Source of the DNA: Paenibacillus validus NBRC 15382
Lineage (GTDB): Bacteria; Bacillota; Bacilli; Paenibacillales; NBRC-103111
DNA: 39,131 nucleotides
Assembly: GCF_004000985.1 (NCBI RefSeq)
Contig: NZ_BIMH01000044.1
Coordinates: 1 to 39,131 of the forward strand
Direction of reading: 5' to 3'
Position numbers and translations under genes: made by a program. The notes under the pieces were generated by a model. That model had not been told where the DNA came from. It ran no database searches and was given only the letters and a program-made list of their open reading frames with translations. Of the stretch, positions 30,913-39,131 are shown piece after piece; positions within the stretch are counted from its first letter, which is position 1, and each line of letters starts with the position of its first letter.

Positions 30913-31360
30913 TTCTATTTTGGAAACCCCTGGCGTGTATGAAGAGCTTAGAAATGATCTATCACTCATTCCAAACGCAGTAGAAGAAGCACTGCGATAT
31001 CGCGCTCCAGCTCCGATCTTGCAACGGGTCGTGAAAGAGGATGTTGAGATCCGGGGCAAACACCTGCAAAAGGGACAACCTCTAATTGTTTTCGTAGGAT
31101 CCGCAAATCGGGACGAGAACAAATTTGATCGCGCTGATGTATTTGACATTCACCGTCATCCGAATCATCATGTAGCATTTGGACACGGGAATCATTTTTG
31201 TTTGGGTGCTCCCTTAGCCCGGCTCGAAGCTGAAATTGCCTTAACCGAATTGATCAAAAAATACGCTTCACTCTCGTTACCGGAAAACTTTACTGTAGAT
31301 GCGATCGAAAACAGTGCCGTATACGGACTGAGAAGTTTTCCAATCCTCTTGGCTCCATAA
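30908..31360 (+). pseudogene. C-terminal fragment of a cytochrome P450
   Basis: 150 codons. It has the K-helix ERR triad start (NAVEEALRYRAP, ExxR) and the heme-binding loop AFGHGNHFCLGAPLARLE with its cysteine ligand, and a normal C-terminus. About 250 N-terminal residues including the I-helix are missing. The GTG at 30908 is accidental and has no good ribosome binding site. It meets the TetR tail head to head at a deletion joint. Confidence 0.85.
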
Positions 31361-31440
31361 TCAGATCGGGCAACGACAGCCGATGAGACGTTAAAAGGAT
31401 CGATTGGCAGCGTAATCTAACCACAAAACTGAAAATGTTG

Positions 31441-31462
31441 TATAATGATCGATATAGATCAT
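31441..31462 (+). promoter_or_regulatory. TetR gene promoter with overlapping operator
   Basis: -10 TATAAT at 31441-31446; perfect palindrome ATGATC-GATATA-GATCAT at 31445-31462 covers the start region, typical for autorepression by the TetR protein encoded 44 bp downstream. Weak -35. Confidence 0.6.
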
Positions 31463-31505
31463 ATGATATGTATCACAAGACACACATGGACTCAAGGAGT
31501 ACGAG

Positions 31506-32093
31506 ATGGCACCTAAATCAAAGTTCAAGAAGGACCAAATCATCGATGCAGCTTTTGAAATCGCAAGAACAGAAGGCATTGATCGCATTACGATCAGGAA
31601 GGTGGCTGAGAAGCTGGGGAGTTCCATCGCTCCCATCTATGTCAATTTTAAAGAGGTAGACGAACTGATCCAAGAGGTTATCAAAAAGACCTTTGCTATT
31701 AGCAAACAGCTGTTGATGGAACAAAATACAGGGCATCCGTTTCATGATATAGGAGTCGCCAGTCTGCGGTTCGCCAAGGAGTATAGTGTCCTGTTTCGAG
31801 ACCTGGTCATGAAGAAAAATGAGTACATGAACGATCATGATCATGAAATGGGCATGCTTGTGGAGCTGATGAAACAAGACCCCCATCTCGAAGGCCTCAC
31901 AGACGGGGAACTGATGACCATTTTATTAAAAATGAAAATTTTCCAGACAGGTCTTTCCGTCATGGTGGCCAATGGATTGCTGCCGGACGATTTTGATGAG
32001 GAAAAGATGATTCACCTATTAAATAGCACGGCCATGGATATCATTGACGCTGCTCAAATGCGTAAGGCAGGGAATTTGGAAGGACAAAATTAG
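31506..32093 (+). CDS. TetR/AcrR family transcriptional regulator
   Basis: 195 aa. The HTH (about 10-55) is KDQIIDAAFEIARTEGIDRI, then IRKVAEKLGSSIAPIYVNF. The C-terminal ligand domain is helical, with a His/Asp/Met-rich segment (MNDHDHEMGM). AAGGAG lies 6 nt before the ATG. It is transcribed with an SDR oxidoreductase (23-nt gap), which it probably controls in response to the SDR's substrate. A palindrome overlaps its own promoter. Confidence 0.87.
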   Translation: MAPKSKFKKDQIIDAAFEIARTEGIDRITIRKVAEKLGSSIAPIYVNFKEVDELIQEVIKKTFAISKQLLMEQNTGHPFHDIGVASLRFAKEYSVLFRDLVMKKNEYMNDHDHEMGMLVELMKQDPHLEGLTDGELMTILLKMKIFQTGLSVMVANGLLPDDFDEEKMIHLLNSTAMDIIDAAQMRKAGNLEGQN

Positions 32094-32116
32094 GGTGAAA
32101 AAACAGGAGGATCGAC

Positions 32117-33055
32117 ATGAAAGACAAAATCGTTATAATTACAGGAGCAAATTCGGGAATAGGTAAAGCGGCAGCACTAAAGTTTGCGACAGAAGGATAT
32201 CGTGTTATCATGGCTTGCCGCAATATGGAGATGAGTAGAGCCGCACAAAAAGAAATCACTGAAGTTTCAAACCATACTCACGTAGATCTGATGGAGCTTG
32301 ATGTTTCTTCTTTCGATTCTATTCGTACATTTTGCTCAGCTTTTAAAGCCAAATACCCGCGCTTGGACATTCTGATCCATAACGCCGCCTACTTAAGCCA
32401 TGGTGAAAAAGAGTATAAACTTAGCCCCGAGCATATCGAATTGACTTTTGCTACGAACACATTCGGTCCTTTTTTGATGACTCGTTTATTGGCAGATCAT
32501 CTCGAAAAATCGCAAGACCCGAGAATCCTTCATGCTTGCACCACAAACATCAAACATTTCTTCGACCCGAAAAGGAAAATCGACTTCGATAATCTGCGCG
32601 GCGAATTCCGCGACACGCGGCCTTATAGCGTTTATAAAATGTACGGTGATTCGAAAATGGCGCTATTGATGCTAACCTTCAAAATGGCAGAAGAATTTAA
32701 AAGCCAGGGGATCAAAGTCAATGCCCTTCAAATTAACCGGGTAAAACTATCAAAAGAGACGATTAAAAAAATGCGTTCCTTTTGGAAAGTACTTGCTTGG
32801 GCCCAAAATCTGACTAATCCTTTACCGTCAGGCATGGCCGATAGCTATTTTCACATTTGCACCTCGGATGAATTTAAGAATGTTACCGGCCAGCTTATTA
32901 ACCATAAGAGAGAGATTGTTCAGCCATCACCAAACGAAACAGGCATCGCACAATTGAAGAACATATTCGGATCAGGGAGTTATCCCAGCTATGCGACTGA
33001 TGCTCAAAATGTCGGAAAAATATGGAAGTTGAGCACTACGCTGACTGAAGGTTAA
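32117..33055 (+). CDS. SDR family oxidoreductase (retinol-dehydrogenase-like)
   Basis: 312 aa NAD(P)-dependent dehydrogenase. Cofactor motif VIITGANSGIGKAAALKFA (TGxxxGIG); CRN after the second strand; NAA in ILIHNAAYL; catalytic YxxxK in MYGDSKMALLML. The catalytic Ser position appears as CTTNIK, with Thr instead of Ser, which is unusual and may lower or alter activity. GGAGG before the ATG. Downstream of the TetR gene in one operon. Substrate unknown, possibly a lipid-like alcohol or ketone. Confidence 0.85.
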   Translation: MKDKIVIITGANSGIGKAAALKFATEGYRVIMACRNMEMSRAAQKEITEVSNHTHVDLMELDVSSFDSIRTFCSAFKAKYPRLDILIHNAAYLSHGEKEYKLSPEHIELTFATNTFGPFLMTRLLADHLEKSQDPRILHACTTNIKHFFDPKRKIDFDNLRGEFRDTRPYSVYKMYGDSKMALLMLTFKMAEEFKSQGIKVNALQINRVKLSKETIKKMRSFWKVLAWAQNLTNPLPSGMADSYFHICTSDEFKNVTGQLINHKREIVQPSPNETGIAQLKNIFGSGSYPSYATDAQNVGKIWKLSTTLTEG

Positions 33056-33087
33056 TTTTTCGGAAGGGATGCCCGGGAAGGGTTGCT

Positions 33088-33348
33088 TTAATGGCTTTTC
33101 ACTAACAACTCCACCGCTTGTTTAACCATTTTGCTTGTATCTCTTCCGGCTTCCTTTTCCTCCATAATACATTGCTCCAAATTCACCGCTACAATGTAAG
33201 CAATCGCTTTATCCGCAGCGCTTCTAACGGCGGAGATTTGGCTCACGACATCCTTGCAGTCTTGATCCTCCTCCATCATTTTCAAGACACCGCGAATTTG
33301 ACCTTCTATACGTTTTAATCTTTTCTTTACATCATCATCGTATTTCAT
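33088..33348 (-). CDS. cstR: CstR-like persulfide-sensing repressor (CsoR family)
   Basis: 86 aa from ATG 33348. It is all-helical, starting MKYDDDVKKRLKRIEGQIRG. The sensing pair is Cys31 (DQDCKDVV) and Cys60 (NLEQC), the positions known in Staphylococcus aureus CstR; the His of copper-sensing CsoR, four residues before the second Cys, is Asn56, which argues against copper. It forms di- to tetrasulfide bridges with persulfides and releases DNA. An ATACC-N6-GGTTA site precedes it, and matching sites lie upstream of the rhodanese/MBL remnant. Next to a DsrE-like gene, as in B. subtilis yrkD-yrkE. Confidence 0.87.
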   Translation of the reverse strand: MKYDDDVKKRLKRIEGQIRGVLKMMEEDQDCKDVVSQISAVRSAADKAIAYIVAVNLEQCIMEEKEAGRDTSKMVKQAVELLVKSH

Positions 33349-33370
33349 ATTAAATCCTTCCTTTCGATTG

Positions 33371-33386
33371 ATACCGGTATAGGTTA
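33371..33386 (-). promoter_or_regulatory. CstR operator, copy 1
   Basis: ATACC-GGTATA-GGTTA, the CsoR/CstR family pattern ATACC-N6-GGTAT with two mismatched end bases. It lies just upstream of the cstR ribosome binding site. Confidence 0.6.
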
Positions 33387-33438
33387 TTATTGCCGATATG
33401 GGTAACGAAAACAACCAGGAAGGAAGGATAATTTACTA

Positions 33439-33939
33439 CTAAATAAACAAATTCACTTTCGCATCGGCAGCATCACCTAAATAAGCCGCTACACCCGCAT
33501 ATTCAACACCTTCTAAAAGCTCTTCCTTCTTCTGCAAGCCGAGCAAGTCCATGGTCATGGTACAAGCCGCTAATGTAACGCCTTGCTCTTGCACCAATTC
33601 GATTAATTGGGGTAAAGTCAAGGCATTATGTTTTTTCATGACGTGCTTGATCATTTTCGGACCTATGCCGCCGAAATTCATCTTAGATCGTCCAAGTTTG
33701 TCTGTGCTGCGCGGCATCATTTTAGCGAACATGTTCTCCAGAAATCCCTTTTTCACCAAAACGTCTTCATCCTTTCGAAGTGCATTCAGCCCCCAAAAGG
33801 TACAGAAAATCGTTACTTCGTGGTCATACGCGGCGGCTCCATTTGCAATAATGAATGCCGCGATAGCTTTATCCAATTCCCCGCTAAAAAGAACAATCGT
33901 TGTTTTTTCTTTTTGTTCTCCCATGAATTCCATCCCCAT
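33439..33939 (-). CDS. DsrE/DsrF-like sulfur-transfer protein
   Basis: 166 aa (or 161 from the ATG at 33924). It begins KTTIVLFSGELDKAIAAFII and has cysteines in TIFCTFWGLNAL and LAACTMTMDLLG, the second being the likely sulfur carrier of the DsrE/F/H-like family (B. subtilis YrkE). It should pass persulfide sulfur between rhodanese and acceptors. It lies 90 nt upstream of cstR on the same strand. The start is uncertain: three in-frame ATGs follow AAATGGGG-type sequence. Confidence 0.82.
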   Translation of the reverse strand: MGMEFMGEQKEKTTIVLFSGELDKAIAAFIIANGAAAYDHEVTIFCTFWGLNALRKDEDVLVKKGFLENMFAKMMPRSTDKLGRSKMNFGGIGPKMIKHVMKKHNALTLPQLIELVQEQGVTLAACTMTMDLLGLQKKEELLEGVEYAGVAAYLGDAADAKVNLFI

Positions 33940-34120
33940 TTTGTTTTAATGAACGAAGACTACCATATTCCGGTTGCTTCTCCTTAGACAAATGATAACC
34001 AGGCATACCATCCATTAGATGAGCATCAAGAATCTTAATAGGCCTTGGTTGATCCCCTATAAACTCAGAAAATGCATCGGCATCTATATATTTCAGCCCT
34101 CTAGCATGTCTAATTCTAAT
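33884..34120 (-). other. Unassigned open frame overlapping the DsrE start
   Basis: About 78 open codons without a good start: GLKYIDADAFSEFIGDQPRP, then IKILDAHLMDGMPGYHLSKE. The bias looks like coding sequence up to about 33945, then it continues in the wrong frame through the DsrE start. It is probably the tail of another sulfur-operon gene, lost by deletion. Family not recognised. A 7-bp inverted repeat TGACAAT-N9-ATTGTCA lies at 34148-34170. Confidence 0.35.
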
Positions 34121-34224
34121 TCATTGAAATAAATAAACGATTAATAATGACAATATTAAGAAGATTGTCACTTTCGATCCTCCTCCATCCAACCCCCATG
34201 CGGTATATAATTGAATTTCTATCC

Positions 34225-35240
34225 TTATTGATCTTCTTCTTTTTCGACTTCATAAGCCCATTGCGACATACCAGGGGTTACATTTCTAACACTTTTGAAT
34301 CCTTTTTCGGTTAACCTTTGGCATGCTATATCACTCCGGTGTCCGGTACGGCAAACCACATAATACTCACCGCTTGGATCAAGCTGGCTTATCTTCTCCT
34401 CAAGCTCTCCCATAGTGGGCAGGAAGCACGATTAAATCTTCCGATAGTTGCTTATAACGCTCATACAGGCTTGTCCTGAGGTCAGCAACCCAATCCTCCG
34501 CTTTGCCAGCCAAATCAGGGCGACCAATGGACTTTACGAATAGAATATCCCCGGACAGTAAATATTGATTGTCAACAATTAAAGATGTACTTCCAATGGT
34601 ATGGCCGGGAGAATATTGGAACACAACTTCAGCTGCATCTTTAGGCGGGAGCCAATAAAATCCCCGGTTTTTTCGGCTAATTGTCGACCACCAGAGATAT
34701 GGTCAGCGTGAAGATGCGTATCGATGGTGTGGTTGATTGTAACGTTATTTTCTTTTGCAAAGCTTGCAAAAACTTCAGTCATCCGAACGGCATCAATCAC
34801 AGCAACTTCACCATTGGATATGACCATGTAAGACAGGCATCCTTTGCCGATTCGTACAAATTGATAGATTTCTCCTCCATCTTTCAGATCCCCAACTTTG
34901 ACCGGTTCCAGATGTTCACTCCAAGACTTCATACCGCCAAGGAGATAAGCGATGTTTTGTTTACCTTGTTCAAGCAATTGCTCCGCTACAAATATTGAGG
35001 AACCTTCCTTCGCACAAACAACCAGAACTTCTTGATCATCCGGAATTTTATCAAGAACGGCATCAACACCCTCAAGCAGTTCAAAGTAAGGCATATTGAT
35101 TACTTGAACTTGTTTACCTTCTATTTTCCAATCCTTAAAGTTCTTTCATTACGAACATCTAAAATAAAAATGCGCTCATGGTTCAAAACTTTATTAGCCA
35201 ATTCTGCCGAGCTCATTCCACGCAATTGCACATCATTCAT
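34225..35240 (-). pseudogene. Rhodanese/metallo-beta-lactamase persulfide enzyme, frameshifted (YrkH/CstB-like)
   Basis: ATG at 35240 with GGAGGG opens a rhodanese domain ([28 protein letters not shown]). A missing base in the A3 run at 35137-35139 shifts the frame; it resumes as [24 protein letters not shown] and the MBL metal motif [12 protein letters not shown] second shift near 34660 leads into [14 protein letters not shown] and [18 protein letters not shown], which stops at PAHYG; then a rhodanese tail VVCRTGHRSDIACQRL follows in a third frame, ending at 34225. So at least three lesions, the last probably a deletion fusing two genes. The intact enzyme would oxidise persulfides (ETHE1-like) and transfer sulfur. 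Confidence 0.82.
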
Positions 35241-35577
35241 CTGATTTCCCTCCGGTATTCAAAATTCAAATAAAATTGAAATCCATGAATGAGCTCAAGA
35301 AGCCGATGACGAAGATGGTAATGAACCATGTCATATCCCATAGGGCTCTTCCCCTTCAAATACCCATAGGGGTATATAAAAGAGTAAAAAAAATCCCGAC
35401 TTAAACCAAGTTTTTGTACGGAGACATGTATTGGATTTGAAGTTAGCCCCTCTTATTCTACATATACCCATATAGGTATGTAAACACCTATAATAAACAT
35501 TTTCTCATTCGTCAACTTTTAAATTACTTTAGCAGTTCCGCATTTGTCTTTAAGAAAAGTTGTAATAATCATAAAGA
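35241..35577. promoter_or_regulatory. Intergenic region with two CstR operators (35360-35375 and 35464-35479)
   Basis: ATACC-CATAGG-GGTAT (35360-35375) and ATACC-CATATA-GGTAT (35464-35479) are perfect ATACC-N6-GGTAT sites, 104 bp apart. They precede the minus-strand rhodanese/MBL remnant. The rest is AT-rich, with no gene. Confidence 0.72.
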
Positions 35578-35600
35578 GCAGATCATCATACATGATCTGC
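35578..35600 (-). terminator. Terminator after the desaturase remnant
   Basis: 9-bp perfect stem GCAGATCAT-CATAC-ATGATCTGC, 12 nt past the desaturase stop; on the minus strand TCTTTATG follows, so the T-tract is weak. Confidence 0.6.
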
Positions 35601-35612
35601 CCGAATCTATTT

Positions 35613-36600
35613 TCACCGCGTAGCCTTTAGTTCCTGTACATCTGTCACGTCTGAAACCACCGTTCCAAACGGGTGGGGACCATATCGATACGGCCGCGCT
35701 GTGGCCGGCAATGGACGGACAACATTATACGCGGGATCCTTTCGTTGCCTTATAAGCACCGAAATAACTTCTTTAAGAGCCGCCCATAGACTTGGGGCTG
35801 CCGCTGGACAGTCAGACTTCATCTCTTTATGTAGGGCTGGCAGTGCATGATACGGTACCATTGGAAACATATGATGCTCGATGTGATAGTTCATGTTCCA
35901 ATAAAGGAAACGAATAATTGGGTTGGTATAGAAGGTACGACAGTTCAAACGATGATCAAGAACATCTTCATTAAGACCCAAGTGTTGCGTAAGAACAAAT
36001 AACCAACCAAGCCAAGAGCCGTAAAAAAACCGGCAAGCCGATAAACATGGCCGGCAGTATGCTTCGCATGTAAACGCACGAAAGGATCACAGCCAAACAG
36101 GCGAGTATAAAAACACGCGCTTCCCAGTACACTTTTTTGTGCTCTGAGGAAGGAATATATTTTTCTTCCTCTTCGTTCATCTTACCAAAGAAATGTATCA
36201 TAGTCCTGTTAAAATCTTTTACGACGACAAACATCCGGAAAAATTCAATCAAAATAATTTTCCATACGGGAGGCCGTTCGGTGACAATTTCAGGGTCACT
36301 TCCTACAATGATGGTATCGGTATGGTGACGAGTGTGACTCCATCGCCAAACCGTAGCAGGCCGGAGAATCATAAAGGATGTAATTTGATAAAGGGCTTCA
36401 TTCATCCAAGGCGTCTTAAATGGTGTTCCGTGTCCGGATTCGTGCTGTCGGGAATCACCGCATGTACCCCAGAGAACGCCGTAAACTGCGAATGCCGGAA
36501 CCGCCCACCATGTCCCCCATGCGCGGTACGCTATAACACCCGTGATTAGGAGTGCAGCGAACCAGATGATGGTATCTCTTAAGCCCCGAAATTGGATTTG
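35613..36600 (-). pseudogene. Fatty acid desaturase, 5'-truncated by an IS and frameshifted
   Basis: Membrane di-iron desaturase. Histidine boxes: QHESGHGTPF (box 1, near 36445), SHTRHHTDT (box 2), NYHIEHHMFP (box 3). The frame breaks at the A7 run 36023-36029; one base fewer gives FYGSWLGWLFVLTQHLGLNE and joins both parts. The 5' side is open to about 36600, where the IS3-type element begins, with no start codon or ribosome binding site, so the N-terminus has been cut off. It would have introduced double bonds into membrane lipids or a related substrate. Not functional as it stands. Confidence 0.85.
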
Positions 36601-36656
36601 AGTCTAATCCACTTAACAGTGTAAGCTAGAAGCAGAACCAATGGAGGGGATTTTTA

Positions 36657-36989
36657 ATGCAACGGAGAAGGTTCACATTGGAGTTCAAACAACAGATCAT
36701 TCAGGAAGCAAAAGAAGTTGGAAATGCTTCACAGGTTGCACGCAGACATAACCTTAATCCTAAGGTGTTATACCGGTGGATGAATGAGGCGGATCATACC
36801 GATTGGCAACAGACCGAACCGTCAGCCAAGACCATAAAAGCGTATGTTCCTTCCCCACAAGAGTTTCGTTCTCTCGAAGGAGAGAATAAGCAACTGAAGG
36901 AATTGCTTGGTGAAAAAGATCTGGAGATCGCTGTACTACGTGGTTTGCTAAAAAAGCAGAACCCAGCTTATCGGACAAAATTAAAATAG
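36657..36989 (+). CDS. IS3-family transposase OrfA
   Basis: 110 aa. HTH region RRRFTLEFKQQIIQEAKEVG, then SQVARRHNLNPKVLYRWMNE; leucine-zipper-like coiled coil ENKQLKELLGEKDLEIAVLR. It ends at AAAATTAAAATAG, where the orfB frame (-1) is open across A-rich runs, as in IS3 programmed -1 frameshifting. GGAGGG lies upstream of the ATG. Intact by itself, but its partner OrfB is broken. Confidence 0.9.
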   Translation: MQRRRFTLEFKQQIIQEAKEVGNASQVARRHNLNPKVLYRWMNEADHTDWQQTEPSAKTIKAYVPSPQEFRSLEGENKQLKELLGEKDLEIAVLRGLLKKQNPAYRTKLK

Positions 36990-37793
36990 CCGACAAATGG
37001 ATTAAGCTGGGACATGCGGCTAAACGCATTTTACAGATCGTCGGTGATGAGCAGATCTGCGAGTGGCTGTGTGAGCTCGTCAGTGGCGATGAAACCGATG
37101 TATATGGTTATCGTAAGCTCACGATCTTTTTACGACGAGAGTACGGGCTTCATTAACAAAAAGAAGGTCTATCGTCTGTTGAAGGTTATGAACCTTCTGC
37201 AGCCGCAGCGGCGCAAACGCAACGCATTCCCCCGCAGGCTGGCAAACAATCGAGAGATTACGGCATCGAATCAACTCTGGGAAATGGACGTCAAGTACGG
37301 CTGCATCGCAGGAGAACATCGGTTCTTCTTCCTACTCTGCGTGTTGGATGTTTGTGACCGAGAGATTATCGATTTTCACTTCGGACTCTCCTGCGAAGGA
37401 AAACACGCAGCAGCTCTTGTACAGCGTGGCCTGTGGAAATGACAGTTGTTTCAAACTCAAGAACGTCCTGTCGTTCGAACAGATAATGGGCCGCAGTTTA
37501 TTAGCCATGTCTTTGAAGAAGCTTGTCTGAAGCACGAAACGATCCACGAGCGTATTCCACCTAGAACGCCGAATAAGAACGCTCACATTGAATCTATTCA
37601 TAGCGTGCTCGAATCAGAGTGTCTGCAGAAGCATGAGTTTACGACCTACCAGGAGGCTTACAGTGTCGTTACAGCTTATATTGAGTTTTATAATAAGCGT
37701 CGTATGCATGGGAGTCTGAACGATCTTGCGCCTGAGCAGTTCCGTAAGGCGGTTGCAACAGGACAAGAATGTCCAAAAATTATAAAAGTCTAA
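36985..37793 (+). pseudogene. IS3-family transposase OrfB, frameshift and stop
   Basis: Reads KIADKWIKLGHAAKRILQIV, then GYRKLTIFLRREYG; a frameshift near 37150 leads to INKKKVYRLLKVMNLLQPQR. DDE integrase parts: LWEMDVKYG (first Asp), VVRTDNGPQF (second Asp) and NAHIESIHSVLESE (Glu). An in-frame TGA at 37440-37442 (RGLWK-stop-QLFQTQ) interrupts the core. Two lesions, so the element cannot move on its own. Confidence 0.85.
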
Positions 37794-37822
37794 GCATTTT
37801 GGAGCAATTCTAAGCAAGAAGC

Positions 37823-38451
37823 ATGTTAAGTGACCTTGACTCAATAATTCGGTTGTTTAGCCGCCTAAGGAAGTTTCGAAAAACGTATCCGTCAATTGAA
37901 GTAATTATGACCCAACTTAATACAGGGTTACTTATAAAGTCCTTAGCCAATAAGGACATCGATGTAGGCTTTACCATTTCCCATAACCTGCAACAATTCG
38001 CTACCCTTACTTGGGAAACATTTAGTACAGTAAAGATCATCGTTTGTCAACCAATGACAAAATCCCCCTATCTTCCTTAACGGACGAACCTTTTGTAATC
38101 ATGTCACGAAAAGAAGTGCCAGAGGGGTATGATTATATTATCAAATTATGTGCAAAAGAAGGATTTTCTCCAAAGATTTCCTTCGAAGTAGATCGTATGG
38201 AAACATTATTTGTTTTGGTCGAATCTGGTATGGGAATATCCATCCTTCCTCAATGTGTCAGTTGCTTTGAATGTGATAACCACAGAATGATAAAAATCGA
38301 AGATCAAAACATAACATATGACTGGGTGATTGCCTGGGGAAAAGAATATACGAATCCTTCCCTACAGATTTTTTTAGATGAATTTAGAGGACAAATCTCG
38401 CGTAGTGAAGGTTTACGTTTGATGACACCCGGTTTTCGATATAAAAGATGA
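37823..38451 (+). pseudogene. LysR family regulator, N-terminus lost and frameshifted
   Basis: Only the effector-binding domain remains: FRKTYPSIEVIMTQLNTGLL, KDIDVGFTISHN, then after a frameshift near 38045-38060 NDKIPLSSLTDEPFVIMSRK and VESGMGISILPQCV. The HTH is missing; it would have lain where the IS3 element now stands. No ribosome binding site for the ATG at 37823. Perhaps the former regulator of the neighbouring desaturase. Confidence 0.82.
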
Positions 38452-38582
38452 TGCTCGCCTTAGGTGAAAAAACCTTTTTTATCTGCTTGATTTTCAATAA
38501 ATCATAAATCGCATAATCGCGTGGCAGATAGTTATAGAGGTGATATAAGTTCGTTTATGTGTTATGAGCACAAAAATATGAA

Positions 38583-38614
38583 AGCTGACCCCGGTTTCTC
38601 AACCGGGGTCAGCT
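38583..38614 (-). terminator. Terminator of sigK
   Basis: 14-bp perfect stem AGCTGACCCCGGTT / AACCGGGGTCAGCT with loop TCTC; on the minus strand T-rich sequence follows. The 38452-38582 stretch to its left holds nothing recognised. Confidence 0.88.
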
Positions 38615-38627
38615 GGTTTCCTGTCTC

Positions 38628-39131
38628 TCACCTCTTCGCCTTATAAAACTCATGATACAACTTCATCAGCGCCCTCTTCTCAATTCGCGAAACGTACGAA
38701 CGGCTGATCCCCAGCTCCTTCGCAATTTCCCGCTGTGTCCGCTCCTCGCCGCCATGCTCCAGCCCGAACCGGCCGACGACAACCTCCCGCTCCCGCTCAT
38801 CCAGGATATCGAGGTTGCGGTATATTTTGCTCTTCTCAATCTTCAGCTCTACCTTATCCGCGACATCGTCGGCCTCCGAGCCGAGAATGTCGATCAGCGT
38901 AATCTCATTTCCCTCCTTGTCCGTTCCTATGGGGTCATGAAGGGATACATCCTTCTTTGTTTTCTTCAGGGATCGTAAATGCATCAGGATTTCGTTTTCG
39001 ATACAACGAGCTGCGAATGTAGCCAACTTCGTTCCTTTGTTCGGCGAGAACGACTCGATCGCTTTGATTAACCCGATCGTACCGATCGAGATCAAATCCT
39101 CCAAATCTTCCCCCGTATTATCGAATTTTTT
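38628..39131 (-). CDS. sigK: RNA polymerase sigma factor SigK (mother-cell sporulation), 5' end outside the window
   Basis: 167 codons visible, reading in from the right edge as [20 protein letters not shown]. Region 2: [20 protein letters not shown]; middle: [20 protein letters not shown], specific to sigma K/E; region 4: [16 protein letters not shown], then [20 protein letters not shown]. It directs late mother-cell transcription, including coat genes. The TTG at 39104 is an internal Leu, not a start. In B. subtilis sigK is split by the skin element in the middle of the gene; here the visible part runs through without interruption. Terminator at 38583. Confidence 0.95.
   Translation of the reverse strand, partial: KKFDNTGEDLEDLISIGTIGLIKAIESFSPNKGTKLATFAARCIENEILMHLRSLKKTKKDVSLHDPIGTDKEGNEITLIDILGSEADDVADKVELKIEKSKIYRNLDILDEREREVVVGRFGLEHGGEERTQREIAKELGISRSYVSRIEKRALMKLYHEFYKAKR

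Larger units (their letters stand above)
36601..37800 (+). mobile_element. Degenerate IS3-family insertion sequence
   Basis: About 1.2 kb, with orfA (36657-36989) and a broken orfB to 37793. It separates a truncated desaturase (left) from a truncated LysR gene (right). Terminal inverted repeats could not be set with confidence, so the ends are approximate, and no target duplication is proven. Confidence 0.75.

Noticed and set aside
30757..31149. 130-codon minus-strand frame as a complete gene
   Set aside because: Only the last 50 codons fit a TetR tail; the rest is antisense to the P450 fragment.
37787..37793. AGTCTAA, also at 36601, as IS target duplication
   Set aside because: It contains the orfB stop codon, and 7 bp is too long for an IS3 duplication; probably chance.
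38628..39131. sigK interrupted by a skin-like prophage element
   Set aside because: The visible frame is continuous through the region where the B. subtilis gene is split.

Overview
The window is chromosomal DNA from an endospore-forming Firmicute, most likely Paenibacillus or a close relative. The evidence is a sporulation sigma factor K gene at the right edge, a Cse60-type sporulation gene, two YheC/D spore ATP-grasp genes, strong AGGAGG ribosome binding sites with frequent GTG/TTG starts, and a Bacillus-type Fnr with a C-terminal cysteine cluster. All functional calls come from reading motifs; no database was searched.

Left part (1-16.7 kb). An inositol-dehydrogenase-like gene diverges from an AraC regulator, followed by a DHA2-type exporter. 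Next is a compact anaerobic/nitrate-response island: DoxX protein, 49-aa zinc-ribbon protein, fnr, nreA-nreC-nreB-like genes and mobA. At least two promoters here carry an Fnr-type box centred exactly 41.5 bp upstream of the inferred start, so Fnr probably runs the DoxX gene and mobA, with nitrate (NreA) and redox (a Rex-like operator) as added inputs. After a coiled-coil protein and an NlpC/P60 wall hydrolase comes an intact formylglycine-generating enzyme whose neighbours (sulfatase, sugar-binding protein, ROK repressor) survive only as fragments. Small spore and housekeeping genes follow: a GreA-like factor behind a 23-codon leader ORF, Cse60, a Fur-box-controlled ABM monooxygenase and two YheC/D genes, one frameshifted at a homopolymer.

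Central part (16.9-27.7 kb). Eight minus-strand genes form what I regard as the most interesting locus: a two-domain protein, a winged-helix-like protein, a paralogue of the first protein's C-terminal domain, a 92-aa protein, an SpoVK/CbbX-type AAA+ ATPase, a J-domain/leucine-rich-repeat protein, a PD-(D/E)XK nuclease and a 1198-aa Sel1-repeat protein with an HTH-like head. Two internal promoters share three tandem 9-bp CGGGG iterons exactly 26 nt upstream of TATACT. The 3' end of the Sel1 gene runs antisense into a truncated amino-acid ABC transporter gene, which looks like an insertion boundary. Nuclease, ATPase, repeat-scaffold and regulator together suggest an undescribed conflict/defence-like system; that function is inference.

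Right part (27.8-38.5 kb). After an M29 aminopeptidase the sequence becomes a patchwork of small redox/stress units: a DoxX-like gene, an NAD(P)H-binding protein remnant and an Rrf2 repressor sharing one operator motif; a TetR-SDR pair; and a CstR persulfide-response locus. Many genes are broken: the NAD(P)H-binding protein, a TetR tail, a P450 tail, the rhodanese/MBL enzyme, a desaturase, an IS3-family transposase and a LysR gene. sigK closes the window, uninterrupted over the part that is visible.
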